A DNA stretch of 64,000 nt from Botrimarina colliarenosi. GTDB lineage: Bacteria; Planctomycetota; Planctomycetia; Pirellulales; Lacipirellulaceae. The notes under the pieces were generated by a model that was given only the letters and a program-made list of their open reading frames with translations, was not told where the DNA came from and did not search any database. Made by a program: the position numbers and the translations under genes. Below are positions 16,265 through 23,678 of this stretch, piece by piece; position 1 is the stretch's first letter; the number at the start of each line of letters is the position of its first letter. The DNA is taken from assembly GCF_007859955.1 (NCBI RefSeq), contig NZ_SJPR01000003.1:248001-312000 (forward strand), given 5' to 3'.

Positions 16265-17905
16265 TCAGCGCGACGCTTCTCCGAGCATCTTCGATAGTTC
16301 GTCGAACTCCGCACGCCGCTTGTCGCCGCCGAGTGTCGGCTCGAGCAGCCGCGTGATCGCGAGCAGTTTGCGGGCGTCGCCGTGTTGGCCTAATTCTGTC
16401 ATCAGCCGCACTCGGGCGAGCCGCGCCTCGAACCAGTCGTCGGAGCCCGCGTTGCTGCGCGACTCGATCGCCCGCCACCGGGCCAGCGCCGCGGCGCGCT
16501 CGGCGGCGTCTTTGCTCTGAGCGAGCAGCCGGGCGTACGCGACCTGCACGCCGCGGTCGTCGGGCCGCTCGGCGGCGAGCCGCTCGTAGAGTCGCCGCGC
16601 GTCGGCGTCGCGGCCGGCGTCGGCGAGGGCCGCGGCGGCCCCGACGCCATCGCCTTCGCCACCTTCCAGCGCCACGACGCTCCGCTCAAGGCGATCCGCC
16701 TCGTCGAGCAACGACCCCGCCCGCGCGAGCAACCGCCGGTGCGTTGTTTCGAGGAGTTGGCGGCGTTCGTCGGCGGGGCCGGGGTAGGCCGACTCGATCG
16801 CCTTCGCCGCCTCGCCCGAGTCGCCGGCGGCGAGCGACGAGACGACGAGGGTCACTGCGGCGCGGCGTTCCCACGCCGGGTCGGGCAGCGGGCGCGCGGC
16901 GAGCGCCTGCCGCAAGAGCCGTCGGGCGTTTTCGAGTCCGTCCGCATCGCTCTCGAGCGCGCCGCGGGCGAGCGTCAACGCCGCCTCTCGCTGGAGCGGC
17001 GTCCACGCATCGGGCCACTTCGTCGGATTCACAAAAATAAGCGGCTGCAGATCGTTCCACGCCGTCATGAGTCGTTCCTTCGACGGCTCCTCAGCGAGGC
17101 ATCCGGCATGCGCGGCGACGAGTAGCTCGCGCGACCTTTCGTAATGAGGATCGCCGGCGTCGATTTGCGCCAGAGCGTCGAGCAACGGCTCCCACTGCCG
17201 CCGACGGGCGAGGAGTTCAACCCGGCCCCAGCGGGCCGCTTGGGCGGTCGGGGCGTCGGACCAGGTCGCCAAGTGCTGTTCGAGGAGCTTGGCGTAGGCG
17301 GCGAGTTGGTCGGGTCGCGCCGGATCGAGCGTCGCGCCGAGTGCTTCGATCGCGGTGGCGTGGGCCGCGGCGGCGCGGGGGTCGCGGGGATTGCGGAGGG
17401 CGGCTTGCTGGAACCGCTCAGCCGCGTCGGCGAGCCGTCCCTGCGAACGGAGCGCCTCGGCGGCGGTCAGTGACAGTTCGAAGGAGCGACCCGTCGCTCC
17501 CGCGCGAAAGGCGAGCGCCGCCGCCCGATCGAGCGCAGCAACCGCTTCATCGACATGGCCGTCCTGGTAGTGCGCGCCCGCGGCGGCGGCGAGCGTCTCG
17601 ACCTCGTCGGGCGCCTCGGTAGCGGCGCGTTCGAAGCCCGCGGCGGCGCGGTCGAGGTCGGCGTCGAGCGGAGACTGCGCGGCGGCGCTACAAGCCAACG
17701 ACAGCAGTATCGAAACGATGCGGCAAGTTTTCCCCTCCCTTTTCAGGGGAGGGGCTAGGGGAGGGGTTAACGCGTTCAGGAGCTTACGTTCAGCACAAGC
17801 CGCTCGGGCAAAAGGCAGCGTTACACCGAGGCGCCCCCAGCCAGATGCCGTACCCCCTCCCCTATCCCCTCCCCCCGTGGGGGAGGGGGATTGGTCAAAC
17901 CTCAT
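16265..17905 (-). CDS. TPR-repeat secreted protein with repeat A2 inside its 5' end
   Basis: The reading frame codes 546 residues if started at ATG 17905, which overlaps the stop of the TolR-like gene (ATGA). The first roughly 58 codons are translated palindrome A2 (Gly/Pro-rich, not conserved in type). They are followed by a signal-peptide-like stretch, IVSILLSLACSAAAQ, and then an all-helical Ala-rich TPR protein. The natural start may have been near the signal peptide, but no ATG is there (only TTG/ATC-type codons). Last gene of the VWA-TolQ-TolR-TolR-TPR set; such TPR proteins are thought to be periplasmic partners in the cluster. Confidence 0.75.
   Translation of the reverse strand: MRFDQSPSPTGGGDRGGGTASGWGRLGVTLPFARAACAERKLLNALTPPLAPPLKREGKTCRIVSILLSLACSAAAQSPLDADLDRAAAGFERAATEAPDEVETLAAAAGAHYQDGHVDEAVAALDRAAALAFRAGATGRSFELSLTAAEALRSQGRLADAAERFQQAALRNPRDPRAAAAHATAIEALGATLDPARPDQLAAYAKLLEQHLATWSDAPTAQAARWGRVELLARRRQWEPLLDALAQIDAGDPHYERSRELLVAAHAGCLAEEPSKERLMTAWNDLQPLIFVNPTKWPDAWTPLQREAALTLARGALESDADGLENARRLLRQALAARPLPDPAWERRAAVTLVVSSLAAGDSGEAAKAIESAYPGPADERRQLLETTHRRLLARAGSLLDEADRLERSVVALEGGEGDGVGAAAALADAGRDADARRLYERLAAERPDDRGVQVAYARLLAQSKDAAERAAALARWRAIESRSNAGSDDWFEARLARVRLMTELGQHGDARKLLAITRLLEPTLGGDKRRAEFDELSKMLGEASR
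17732..17890. repeat. Palindromic repeat family A, copy 2, within a coding region
   Basis: Same bipartite G/C-octamer palindrome as copy 1 (arms TCCCCTCCCTTTTCAGGGGA and CCCCCGTGGGGGAGGGGG) with a longer centre. It lies wholly between the coupled ATG of the TPR gene and its signal peptide, in frame and without stop codons on the minus strand. Confidence 0.85.
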
Positions 17906-18375
17906 GGCGATTTCTCCGCCGTGGGAAACGCGTCGGCGGCGAGGAGCACGCGTTGGAACCCCGCCGCGCGAGCCGCGTCGTACGCGCCAACGACGTCGCG
18001 CATCGGCACGGCAGCGCCGGCGTCGATCGTCACCGGCAGGCTACGGTCGATGGCGGCCAGCTGGCTGAGTAGCGCGGTGAGTTCCGACAGGTCGGCCGTC
18101 TGGCGGCCGCCGTTGACGGTCCAAGTGGTGGCTTCGCCCCGCAGGGCGCCGACGATTGTCACGTCTTCTAGCTCGGGCTGCGCGGTTGACGCCGAACCCG
18201 CCCCTGGCGTCTCCGTAGCAACGATTAGGCTCGCCGCGAGGTTCTGTTCGGGCTCTTCGAACGACGCCGTGCAGAGAAAGAAGACCAGCAGCAAGAAGAC
18301 GACGTCGATCATCGGCGTCATCGCCGTGGCGATCGGGTTGGCGCCGACCAAGCGGCGGTGCGTGGGGACCTTCAT
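17902..18375 (-). CDS. ExbD/TolR-family protein (second)
   Basis: A 157-residue inner-membrane protein with one N-terminal helix. The proton-channel segment ATAMTPMIDVVFLLLVFFL carries the conserved Asp. The rest is periplasmic. It starts with ATGA overlap to the first TolR-like gene and ends with ATGA overlap to the TPR gene, so the three are coupled. It works with the TolQ-like protein of 19033-19761 as a proton-driven motor or energy transducer; the target is unknown. Confidence 0.88.
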   Translation of the reverse strand: MKVPTHRRLVGANPIATAMTPMIDVVFLLLVFFLCTASFEEPEQNLAASLIVATETPGAGSASTAQPELEDVTIVGALRGEATTWTVNGGRQTADLSELTALLSQLAAIDRSLPVTIDAGAAVPMRDVVGAYDAARAAGFQRVLLAADAFPTAEKSP

Positions 18376-18800
18376 GGCCGCCGCTCCTTGCCGTAGACCG
18401 CCAGCGCGATGTCCTCGACGCCCGCCTCGGCGCAGGCGGCGAGCGCCGGCTCGATGGCGGAGTAGGGCGCCGCCTGGTCGCTACGCAGCCGCACGCGCAA
18501 AACTCCTCCCTCGGTCGCCTGTTGCGCTTGCAGTCGCGTGACGAGATCGTCGACCGTGACCAACGCCGCCCCGAGCGACAACGCGCCGCCCGCGTCGACG
18601 TTGATCGTTAGCCGGGGCGACGGATCGTCGTCCGCCTCCCCCGTCGCGGCGCTCGGCAGGTCGAGCGCCAGGCGGCTCTCACGTCGCGCAAGATGGCTGC
18701 TCACGAGGAAGAAGATGATCAGCAGGAACACGACGTCGATCATCGGCGTCATGTTCGGCTCGACGCCGTGCGACTTCGATTTGCCGACGCGACAACGCAC
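18372..18800 (-). CDS. ExbD/TolR-family protein (first)
   Basis: A 142-residue single-span inner-membrane protein. NMTPMIDVVFLLIIFFLVSS is the hallmark helix with the channel Asp, followed by a periplasmic domain ending in the TolR-like ALAACAEAGVEDIALAVYG. The start is GTG 18800, as the Arg-rich cytoplasmic N-terminus is short. It overlaps the next TolR-like gene by ATGA. Repeat A3 separates it from the TolQ-like gene. Confidence 0.88.
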   Translation of the reverse strand: MRCRVGKSKSHGVEPNMTPMIDVVFLLIIFFLVSSHLARRESRLALDLPSAATGEADDDPSPRLTINVDAGGALSLGAALVTVDDLVTRLQAQQATEGGVLRVRLRSDQAAPYSAIEPALAACAEAGVEDIALAVYGKERRP

Positions 18801-18839
18801 TACGGGCCTCCCGCCAGCGAGAGAAGGCCACCAACAATC

Positions 18840-18995
18840 CCCCTCCCTCGTAGGGAGGGGCTAGGGGAGGGTAATCGGCGTCGATCGGAGTCGTGGTTGC
18901 GAAGCCGCAGGGGTTCGCACCACAATCGGCTTAAGGAGTTTTTCGGTTGCGGACAGCGCCGACCCTCCCCTAGCCCCTCCCTGGAAGGGAGGGGG
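18840..18995. repeat. Palindromic repeat family A, copy 3
   Basis: Arms CCCTCCCTCGTAGGGAGGGG plus CTAGGGGAGGG on the left and CCCTCCCCTAGCCCC plus a hairpin on the right; the centre of roughly 95 bases has its own weak inverted repeat. It sits inside the VWA-TolQ-TolR operon, between the TolQ-like and first TolR-like genes. Confidence 0.85.
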
Positions 18996-19032
18996 ATCAG
19001 CGGGGCGGTGGCGTGGTTGTTGCGATTTCGCA

Positions 19033-19761
19033 TCAGGTGACGCTCGGATTCGTCGCGGGGGGGCGCTGCAGCCTAGTGGGCGCCGCGGTCGATAGGGCCC
19101 GCTTCAGCGGCCGCGTCGCGGACTCGGCTTGGGCGATCACCTCCGCGGCAATCGCGTCGACACGGTTACGGAGCACGGCGTAAACGCCCAACGCGGGGAT
19201 CGCCACGAGCAGTCCGCCGACCGTCGTGACCAGCGCCTCGTAGATGCCGCCGGCGAGCTCCGCGGCGGTCGCGGCGCCCTGCGTAGCGGCGACCTCGCGG
19301 AAGGCGAACAGCATCCCGACCACGGTGCCGAGCAGGCCGACCATTGGCGCCAGGTTGCCGATCACCGCGAGGTAATCGATCCGCCGCAACAGACGCGAGG
19401 CCGCCGCCTCGGCGGCGTCTTCCATCGCTTTCTCCACCGCGGGCCAGGCCGGCTCGGAAGAAGCGGCAAGTTCGGTCGCTTCGTCGAGCGCCGCGGCGAC
19501 GACCTCGCCGAGCATCCCCCCGTCGGCGCAGGCCTGCCGGGCGGCGGGCAGGTCGCCGCTCTCGAGGAGCTTACGGACGCGCGTCCCCAGCCCCTCGGGC
19601 GCGTGGCGGGCGAGTCGCAGCGTCGCCAACTGTTCAACCGCGAGCGCGAGCGCCCCCAGCGACAGTAGCAGCAGCACGCCCAGGAGCGCCATGCCGGCGA
19701 CGCCGCCCGAGGTGACGAGCTGCCAGGCCCAAGCGGCGTCGGCGAAGGGCGGGTGAGGCAT
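19033..19761 (-). CDS. MotA/TolQ/ExbB proton channel family protein
   Basis: A 242-residue inner-membrane protein with an N-terminal helix (GVAGMALLGVLLLLSLGALAL), a cytoplasmic domain, then the paired helices with PMVGLLGTVVGMLFAF and LVTTVGGLLVAIPALGVYAVL, the Thr and Gly-rich signature of TolQ. ATG 19761 is preferred; ATG 19824 would add 21 residues without family resemblance. It forms the stator core with the two TolR-like proteins. The VWA gene lies 107 bases upstream. Confidence 0.9.
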   Translation of the reverse strand: MPHPPFADAAWAWQLVTSGGVAGMALLGVLLLLSLGALALAVEQLATLRLARHAPEGLGTRVRKLLESGDLPAARQACADGGMLGEVVAAALDEATELAASSEPAWPAVEKAMEDAAEAAASRLLRRIDYLAVIGNLAPMVGLLGTVVGMLFAFREVAATQGAATAAELAGGIYEALVTTVGGLLVAIPALGVYAVLRNRVDAIAAEVIAQAESATRPLKRALSTAAPTRLQRPPATNPSVT

Positions 19762-19868
19762 AGGGCTCTGAGCGAAGGGGTGGTGGCGTAGCCGACGGGC
19801 CGAGAAGCAAGCCTGCAGTCTCACGCATCCATGCCGACGCGCGAAGGCGGCGGGACGGGTTGGCGACG

Positions 19869-20822
19869 CTAGCGAGGGAGCCTCGTCGTGTCGACATAGG
19901 CGTGCTGGCCGCCGGTTTGCGCGGCGAGCTCGCCCAAGAAGTTGCGGCGGCCGTGGTTGGGGCCCTTGCCGAACTCGATCGTGTGGATCGTCACGGCGCC
20001 CGACGCCTCGTCGACGATCTGGTCGAGCTGGTTGGCCGTCATCGGCGTGTCGTCGTCGGTGAGGAAGAAGATGACGTCGGGCCGGAACGCAATCGCCTCT
20101 TCGAGGGCGACCTTGCGCTCGGTGCCGCCGTCGGCGGTGACGCTGAGCACGTACTTGGCGGCCCGGCGTTTGTTTTCGTCGGTGCCGAAGGCGATCCGGT
20201 TCTGGCCACCGGTCAGGTCGAGCGCCGAGACCCGGGTGTTGAAGAACAGGATGTGGAATTGTTGCGGCGGGCCGATCGCGTCGAGGCTCGCCACGAGGTG
20301 CGCCTTGACCGCGCGGAGCGGGCCGCCCTGCATGCTGGTCGAACGGTCGAGCACGTAGACGAATCGCGAGCCGACCCCCTCGACGCCGAGGAACGGGACG
20401 CGGGCCTGGCCGATCGGCAGCTTCGGGCGCCCGCCACCCGACGGGGGCGGCGCCGGCGCGCTGGCGCCGCCGGGCGACGCTTGGGGACCCGCCCCGGGGT
20501 CCTTGGGCTCGACGAGTTGCTCGAGCAACTCGCTAAACGGGCTCGGCGACAGCGACACCGACTCGGTCGGCGACGGTTCGATGGGCGCGATCTCGACCGG
20601 CACGGGCGTGTCGGCGTCGCTGAGCGAATCCGACTCGAACGGCGAGGGGGGCTGCTCCGACTGCCGCAACACGACGCCGATTTCGCGGGTGGGGGCGTCG
20701 CCCCCCGCTTCGGATCCGCCCTGCGAGCCGTAATAAAAGACCCCCGCCGACAGCAGCGTGTGGACCGCTAGCGAAGTCCCCCAGGCTAAGGCGGTGGCGC
20801 GGCGGTCGGCTTCGACGGGCAT
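19869..20822 (-). CDS. Membrane-anchored von Willebrand factor A domain protein
   Basis: A 317-residue protein. An N-terminal helix (residues 10-28, ALAWGTSLAVHTLLSAGVFY) is followed by a Ser/Pro/Asp-rich linker of about 90 residues and a C-terminal VWA domain. The MIDAS motif is DRSTS, with later Thr in VTADGGTE and Asp in FLTDDD. The start is ATG 20822; farther upstream is palindrome D1. It heads the TolQ-TolR-TolR-TPR set, an arrangement often seen in planctomycetes. Role: probably a metal-dependent adhesion or scaffolding protein of the proton-driven complex (inference). Confidence 0.85.
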   Translation of the reverse strand: MPVEADRRATALAWGTSLAVHTLLSAGVFYYGSQGGSEAGGDAPTREIGVVLRQSEQPPSPFESDSLSDADTPVPVEIAPIEPSPTESVSLSPSPFSELLEQLVEPKDPGAGPQASPGGASAPAPPPSGGGRPKLPIGQARVPFLGVEGVGSRFVYVLDRSTSMQGGPLRAVKAHLVASLDAIGPPQQFHILFFNTRVSALDLTGGQNRIAFGTDENKRRAAKYVLSVTADGGTERKVALEEAIAFRPDVIFFLTDDDTPMTANQLDQIVDEASGAVTIHTIEFGKGPNHGRRNFLGELAAQTGGQHAYVDTTRLPR

Positions 20823-20881
20823 ATCGGTCGAGCGTAGCAGCCGACAGGGATGCGGTCCAAGAGCGACGCGTTGCGTGCTTA

Positions 20882-20951
20882 CTCCGGGAGCTGACGCTTC
20901 CCGGCTCGCTGGGCGAGCTGATAGCGAGCCGGGAAGCGTCAGCTCCCGGAG
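20882..20951. repeat. Palindrome D1
   Basis: Near-perfect 29-base inverted repeat (CTCCGGGAGCTGACGC ... GCGTCAGCTCCCGGAG) with a 12-base loop. Lies in the divergent region between the VWA gene and def. Its arms resemble D2 at 32038 and, more distantly, D3 and D4. Confidence 0.88.
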
Positions 20952-21021
20952 GGAAGCACCAACCACGCCAAACGTTTATATTACCCCTTCCGCATCCCCG
21001 CCCCGCCTCGGAGCCGCTGTT

Positions 21022-21609
21022 TTGTCGCTGCAAATCGTCCACTACCCGCACCCCACGCTGCGACACGTCTCCAAGCCGTTGACGAAGGTCGACGCCCAGC
21101 TCCGCGGCTGGGCCGCCGAGATGATTGAGCTGATGTACGAGCACGAGGGGATCGGCCTCGCCGCCAATCAGGTCGACCTGCCGTACCGGATGTTCGTCAT
21201 CAACGTGACCGGCGACCCCGAGCAGCCTGAGCACGAACGCGTCTTCCTCAACCCGGTCCTCTCGAAAGGGAAGGGCCAGGCGACGATGACCGAGGGCTGC
21301 CTCAGCCTGCCCGACATCCGCGGCCCCATGATCCGCAACACGACCGTCCGGGTGCAGGCGTACGACCTGGCCGGTAACGAGATCGACGAGACGGTCGACG
21401 GCATGCTCGCCCGCGTCATCCAGCACGAGACCGACCACCTCGACGGCATCCTGTTCATCGACAAGATGTCGCCGACCGAGAAGGCGGAGGTCGACGACGA
21501 CCTCTACGAGCTCGAGATGGACTTCCAAAGCCGCCAAGAAACGGGCGACGTCCCGTCGGGCGACGCGATCGCCGCGCGGATTGCGGAGCTCGAAGCTCAC
21601 CGCTGTTAA
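21022..21609 (+). CDS. def: Peptide deformylase
   Basis: A 195-residue metalloenzyme that removes the formyl group from nascent proteins. Motif 1 is GIGLAANQV (residues 43-51), motif 2 EGCLSLP (metal Cys93), and motif 3 QHETDHLDG (metal His135 and His139, catalytic Glu136). The start is TTG 21022; no ATG lies near the conserved N-terminus LSLQIVHYPHPTLRH. It precedes fmt, the matching formylation gene, separated by palindrome E1. Confidence 0.93.
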   Translation: MSLQIVHYPHPTLRHVSKPLTKVDAQLRGWAAEMIELMYEHEGIGLAANQVDLPYRMFVINVTGDPEQPEHERVFLNPVLSKGKGQATMTEGCLSLPDIRGPMIRNTTVRVQAYDLAGNEIDETVDGMLARVIQHETDHLDGILFIDKMSPTEKAEVDDDLYELEMDFQSRQETGDVPSGDAIAARIAELEAHRC

Positions 21610-21616
21610 GGAATGG

Positions 21617-21720
21617 ACCACGGATAAACACGGATGAACACCGATCGAACGAAGTGAGGAAGCCTTCGCACAGCGAAAGCCAATCTCTTATCCGCGTTCA
21701 TCCGTGTTTATCTGTGGTTC
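21617..21720. repeat. Palindrome E1
   Basis: Inverted repeat with arms ACCACGGATAAACACGGATG and CATCCGTGTTTATCTGTGGT between def and fmt. Clearly A/T-richer than flanking genes. A second copy with similar arms is at 40730-40837. Confidence 0.88.
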
Positions 21721-21737
21721 CCTAAAAAGAAGTACCA

Positions 21738-22670
21738 ATGCGGATTGTTGCACTAGGAACCGGGCCGTTCGCCGTGCCGTCGCTGCGGGCGATTGTGGCG
21801 AGTGGCGCGCATGAGGTGCTCGCCGTGGTGACGCGTCCCCCGCGGGGACGGAAGAGCGAGCCGCCGGCGCCGATGGCGTCCGCGGCCGAAGAGCTCAGCT
21901 TGCCGCTCTGGCAGCCCGAGAGCGTTAACCTACCGGAATCGGTTGAACGGCTCGTCGCCTACGAGGCCGACCTGCTGCTCGTCTGCGACTATGGCGAGAT
22001 CCTCAAGCCCGCGGCGCTCGGCGCGACACGGCTCGGGGGCGTTAACCTGCATGGCTCGCTGTTGCCGCGTTACCGGGGCGCCGCGCCGGTGCAGTGGGCC
22101 GTGCTCAATGGCGACGCCGAGACCGGCGCCGCGGTGATTCAGATGACGCCCGGCCTCGACGCGGGCCCGATCCTCGGCGAGGTCCGCACGCCGATCGATC
22201 CCGACGAGACCTCGGGCGAACTCGAAGAGCGGCTGTCCGAACTCGGCGCCGGGCTCACGCTGCGGGTCGTCAACGAACTCGCCGCCGGCACGGCCAGTGG
22301 CGAGCCACAAGACACGTCGCTCGCGACCAAGGCGCCGCGGCTGAAGAAAGAAGACGGCCTCATCGACTGGACGCGGCCCGCTCAGGCGATCAAGGACCAA
22401 GTGCGCGGGCTCCAGCCCTGGCCCCGGGCGTACACCTTCGTGCCGCAGGCAAAAGGCGAACCGCTCCGCTTGGTGATCGACCGCGTCGCCGTGGCTGAAG
22501 GCGCCGGCACGCCGGGCGAGGTGCTGACAGCCGACAAGCGGCTCGTCATCGCAACCGGCGACGGCGCCATCGAGATCCTCGACGTGCAACCCGCCGGCAA
22601 GCGGCGGATGGCGGCGGGGGATTGGCTGCTTGGAGCGAAGTTGAGTCCCGGTTTGAACTTGGGTTCTTAA
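21738..22670 (+). CDS. fmt: Methionyl-tRNA formyltransferase
   Basis: A 310-residue enzyme that formylates initiator Met-tRNA with 10-formyl-tetrahydrofolate. The catalytic region NLHGSLLPRYRGAAPVQWAV and LDAGPILGEV are textbook Fmt; the N-terminal MRIVALGTGPFAVPSL is the usual start. The C-terminal tRNA-binding OB domain is shortish but present. Pairs functionally with def just upstream. Confidence 0.94.
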   Translation: MRIVALGTGPFAVPSLRAIVASGAHEVLAVVTRPPRGRKSEPPAPMASAAEELSLPLWQPESVNLPESVERLVAYEADLLLVCDYGEILKPAALGATRLGGVNLHGSLLPRYRGAAPVQWAVLNGDAETGAAVIQMTPGLDAGPILGEVRTPIDPDETSGELEERLSELGAGLTLRVVNELAAGTASGEPQDTSLATKAPRLKKEDGLIDWTRPAQAIKDQVRGLQPWPRAYTFVPQAKGEPLRLVIDRVAVAEGAGTPGEVLTADKRLVIATGDGAIEILDVQPAGKRRMAAGDWLLGAKLSPGLNLGS

Positions 22671-22680
22671 AGATGTGAAC

Positions 22681-22788
22681 CACGAAGGGCACGAAGGGCA
22701 CGAAGGGCACGAAGGGCACGAAGGGCACGAAGGGCACGAAGGGCACGAAGGGCACGAAGGACACGAAGGACACGAAGGACACGAAGGC
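22681..22788. repeat. Tandem repeat, 12 units of 9 bp (CACGAAGGN)
   Basis: Eight CACGAAGGG units, three CACGAAGGA units and one CACGAAGGC in direct head-to-tail order, starting right after GAAC at 22677. The 3' end is the left partner of an inverted repeat whose right arm is at 23281-23305. It looks like an expanded arm of an F-type palindrome; copy number is probably variable by slippage. Confidence 0.93.
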
Positions 22789-22820
22789 CGCTTATCAGAC
22801 TTTGGACCCAATCATTAGCC

Positions 22821-23246
22821 ATGCGTGAAGTGCTGGAGGGAAAGTTCTGGACTGGCAATGCGCACGAGGCACGCAATCCAGAGCTTCTCTACCAACTTGG
22901 AGTACGCGTTGTCATCGATCTCGCAGTCGAAGAATCCCCCGCCGTTTTGCCACGAGAGCTGGCGTACGTGCGTTGCCCAATCGATGACGGCGAGTCGGCT
23001 TCGCGCGAGATGCTTCGGCTGGCGATCGTGACAGCCTCCAGTCTTGTTAAGGAGGGAATTCCTACGTTGGTCGCCTGTAGCGCCGGCCTCAGCCGTTCCC
23101 CTTCTGTCGCTGCTGCAGCGATGTCGGTGCACACAGGTCGATCACTGCACGAAATGGTAACTGAGGTTGGCAACCGAGGTCCGACCGACATTTCGCCCGC
23201 CTTGCTAGGAATCGTAGCTTCGATCTGCGAGGAAGTGACTCAGTAA
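22821..23246 (+). CDS. Dual-specificity-type protein phosphatase, small
   Basis: A 141-residue cysteine phosphatase-fold protein. The P-loop is ACSAGLSRSPS (Cys86, Arg92), lacking the usual His before the Cys; the candidate general acid Asp lies in CPIDDGES. It is close in type to bacterial dual-specificity phosphatase-like proteins that are often annotated as protein-tyrosine phosphatase. Codon use is less GC-rich than its neighbours. It lies alone between the two arms of an inverted CACGAAGG repeat, suggesting acquisition by insertion into that element. Substrate unknown. Confidence 0.8.
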   Translation: MREVLEGKFWTGNAHEARNPELLYQLGVRVVIDLAVEESPAVLPRELAYVRCPIDDGESASREMLRLAIVTASSLVKEGIPTLVACSAGLSRSPSVAAAAMSVHTGRSLHEMVTEVGNRGPTDISPALLGIVASICEEVTQ

Positions 23247-23280
23247 GCCGTGCCGGCCTGACCGCACGAAGCCGGCCGTC

Positions 23281-23305
23281 GTGTCCTTCGTGCCCGTCGT
23301 GGTTC
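23281..23305. repeat. Right arm of the F-type inverted repeat
   Basis: GTGTCCTTCGTGCCCGTCGT followed by GGTTC is the reverse complement, with one mismatch, of the left flank of the tandem repeat starting at 22677. The bases just inside (GGCCGGC against GGCCGC) extend the match. Together they enclose the phosphatase gene. Confidence 0.8.
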
Positions 23306-23406
23306 CCCCCCAAGAACCCGCTAGCAGGGCCGCCGGCGCTCTCGCCCCCGAACCGCTAATCTGGGTAAACTACTGGCTTGTGCCCCTCCAAGGAAGGAGA
23401 CCCCCC

Positions 23407-23586
23407 ATGAGCGTGCCGGAAACGCTGCTGCTCGCCATCGCGGTGCTGGTCGCGGTGCGGACGCTCGTGAGCCTGATGCGTCGCCGCGCCCACCAACTGA
23501 CCACCGAGGTCCAGAAGCAAATCGACGCCCAACGCGAACGCGAAGCCGAAGCCAAGCTCAAAGCCCGCCGAAGGGGTTCGCACTGA
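23407..23586 (+). CDS. Small single-span membrane protein
   Basis: A 59-residue protein with one N-terminal helix (LLLAIAVLVAVRTLVSLM) and a basic, charged C-terminus (QKQIDAQREREAEAKLKARR) predicted to be helical. The strong ribosome binding site GGAAGGAG lies 6 bases before ATG 23407, which argues that it is a real gene. No family recognised. It lies 92 bases before miaB. Confidence 0.65.
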   Translation: MSVPETLLLAIAVLVAVRTLVSLMRRRAHQLTTEVQKQIDAQREREAEAKLKARRRGSH

Positions 23587-23678
23587 CCTCGATTCCGCTT
23601 AGCGAGCCGCCCCCCAACGCGATGGCGGTCCTCCGCGGCTGAACGCCGCCAGCCTGGTCCGCCCCTCGGACCCTCCGA

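Noticed and set aside
22681..22788. Possible CRISPR array
   Set aside because: Units are contiguous 9-mers without spacers; it is a simple tandem repeat.
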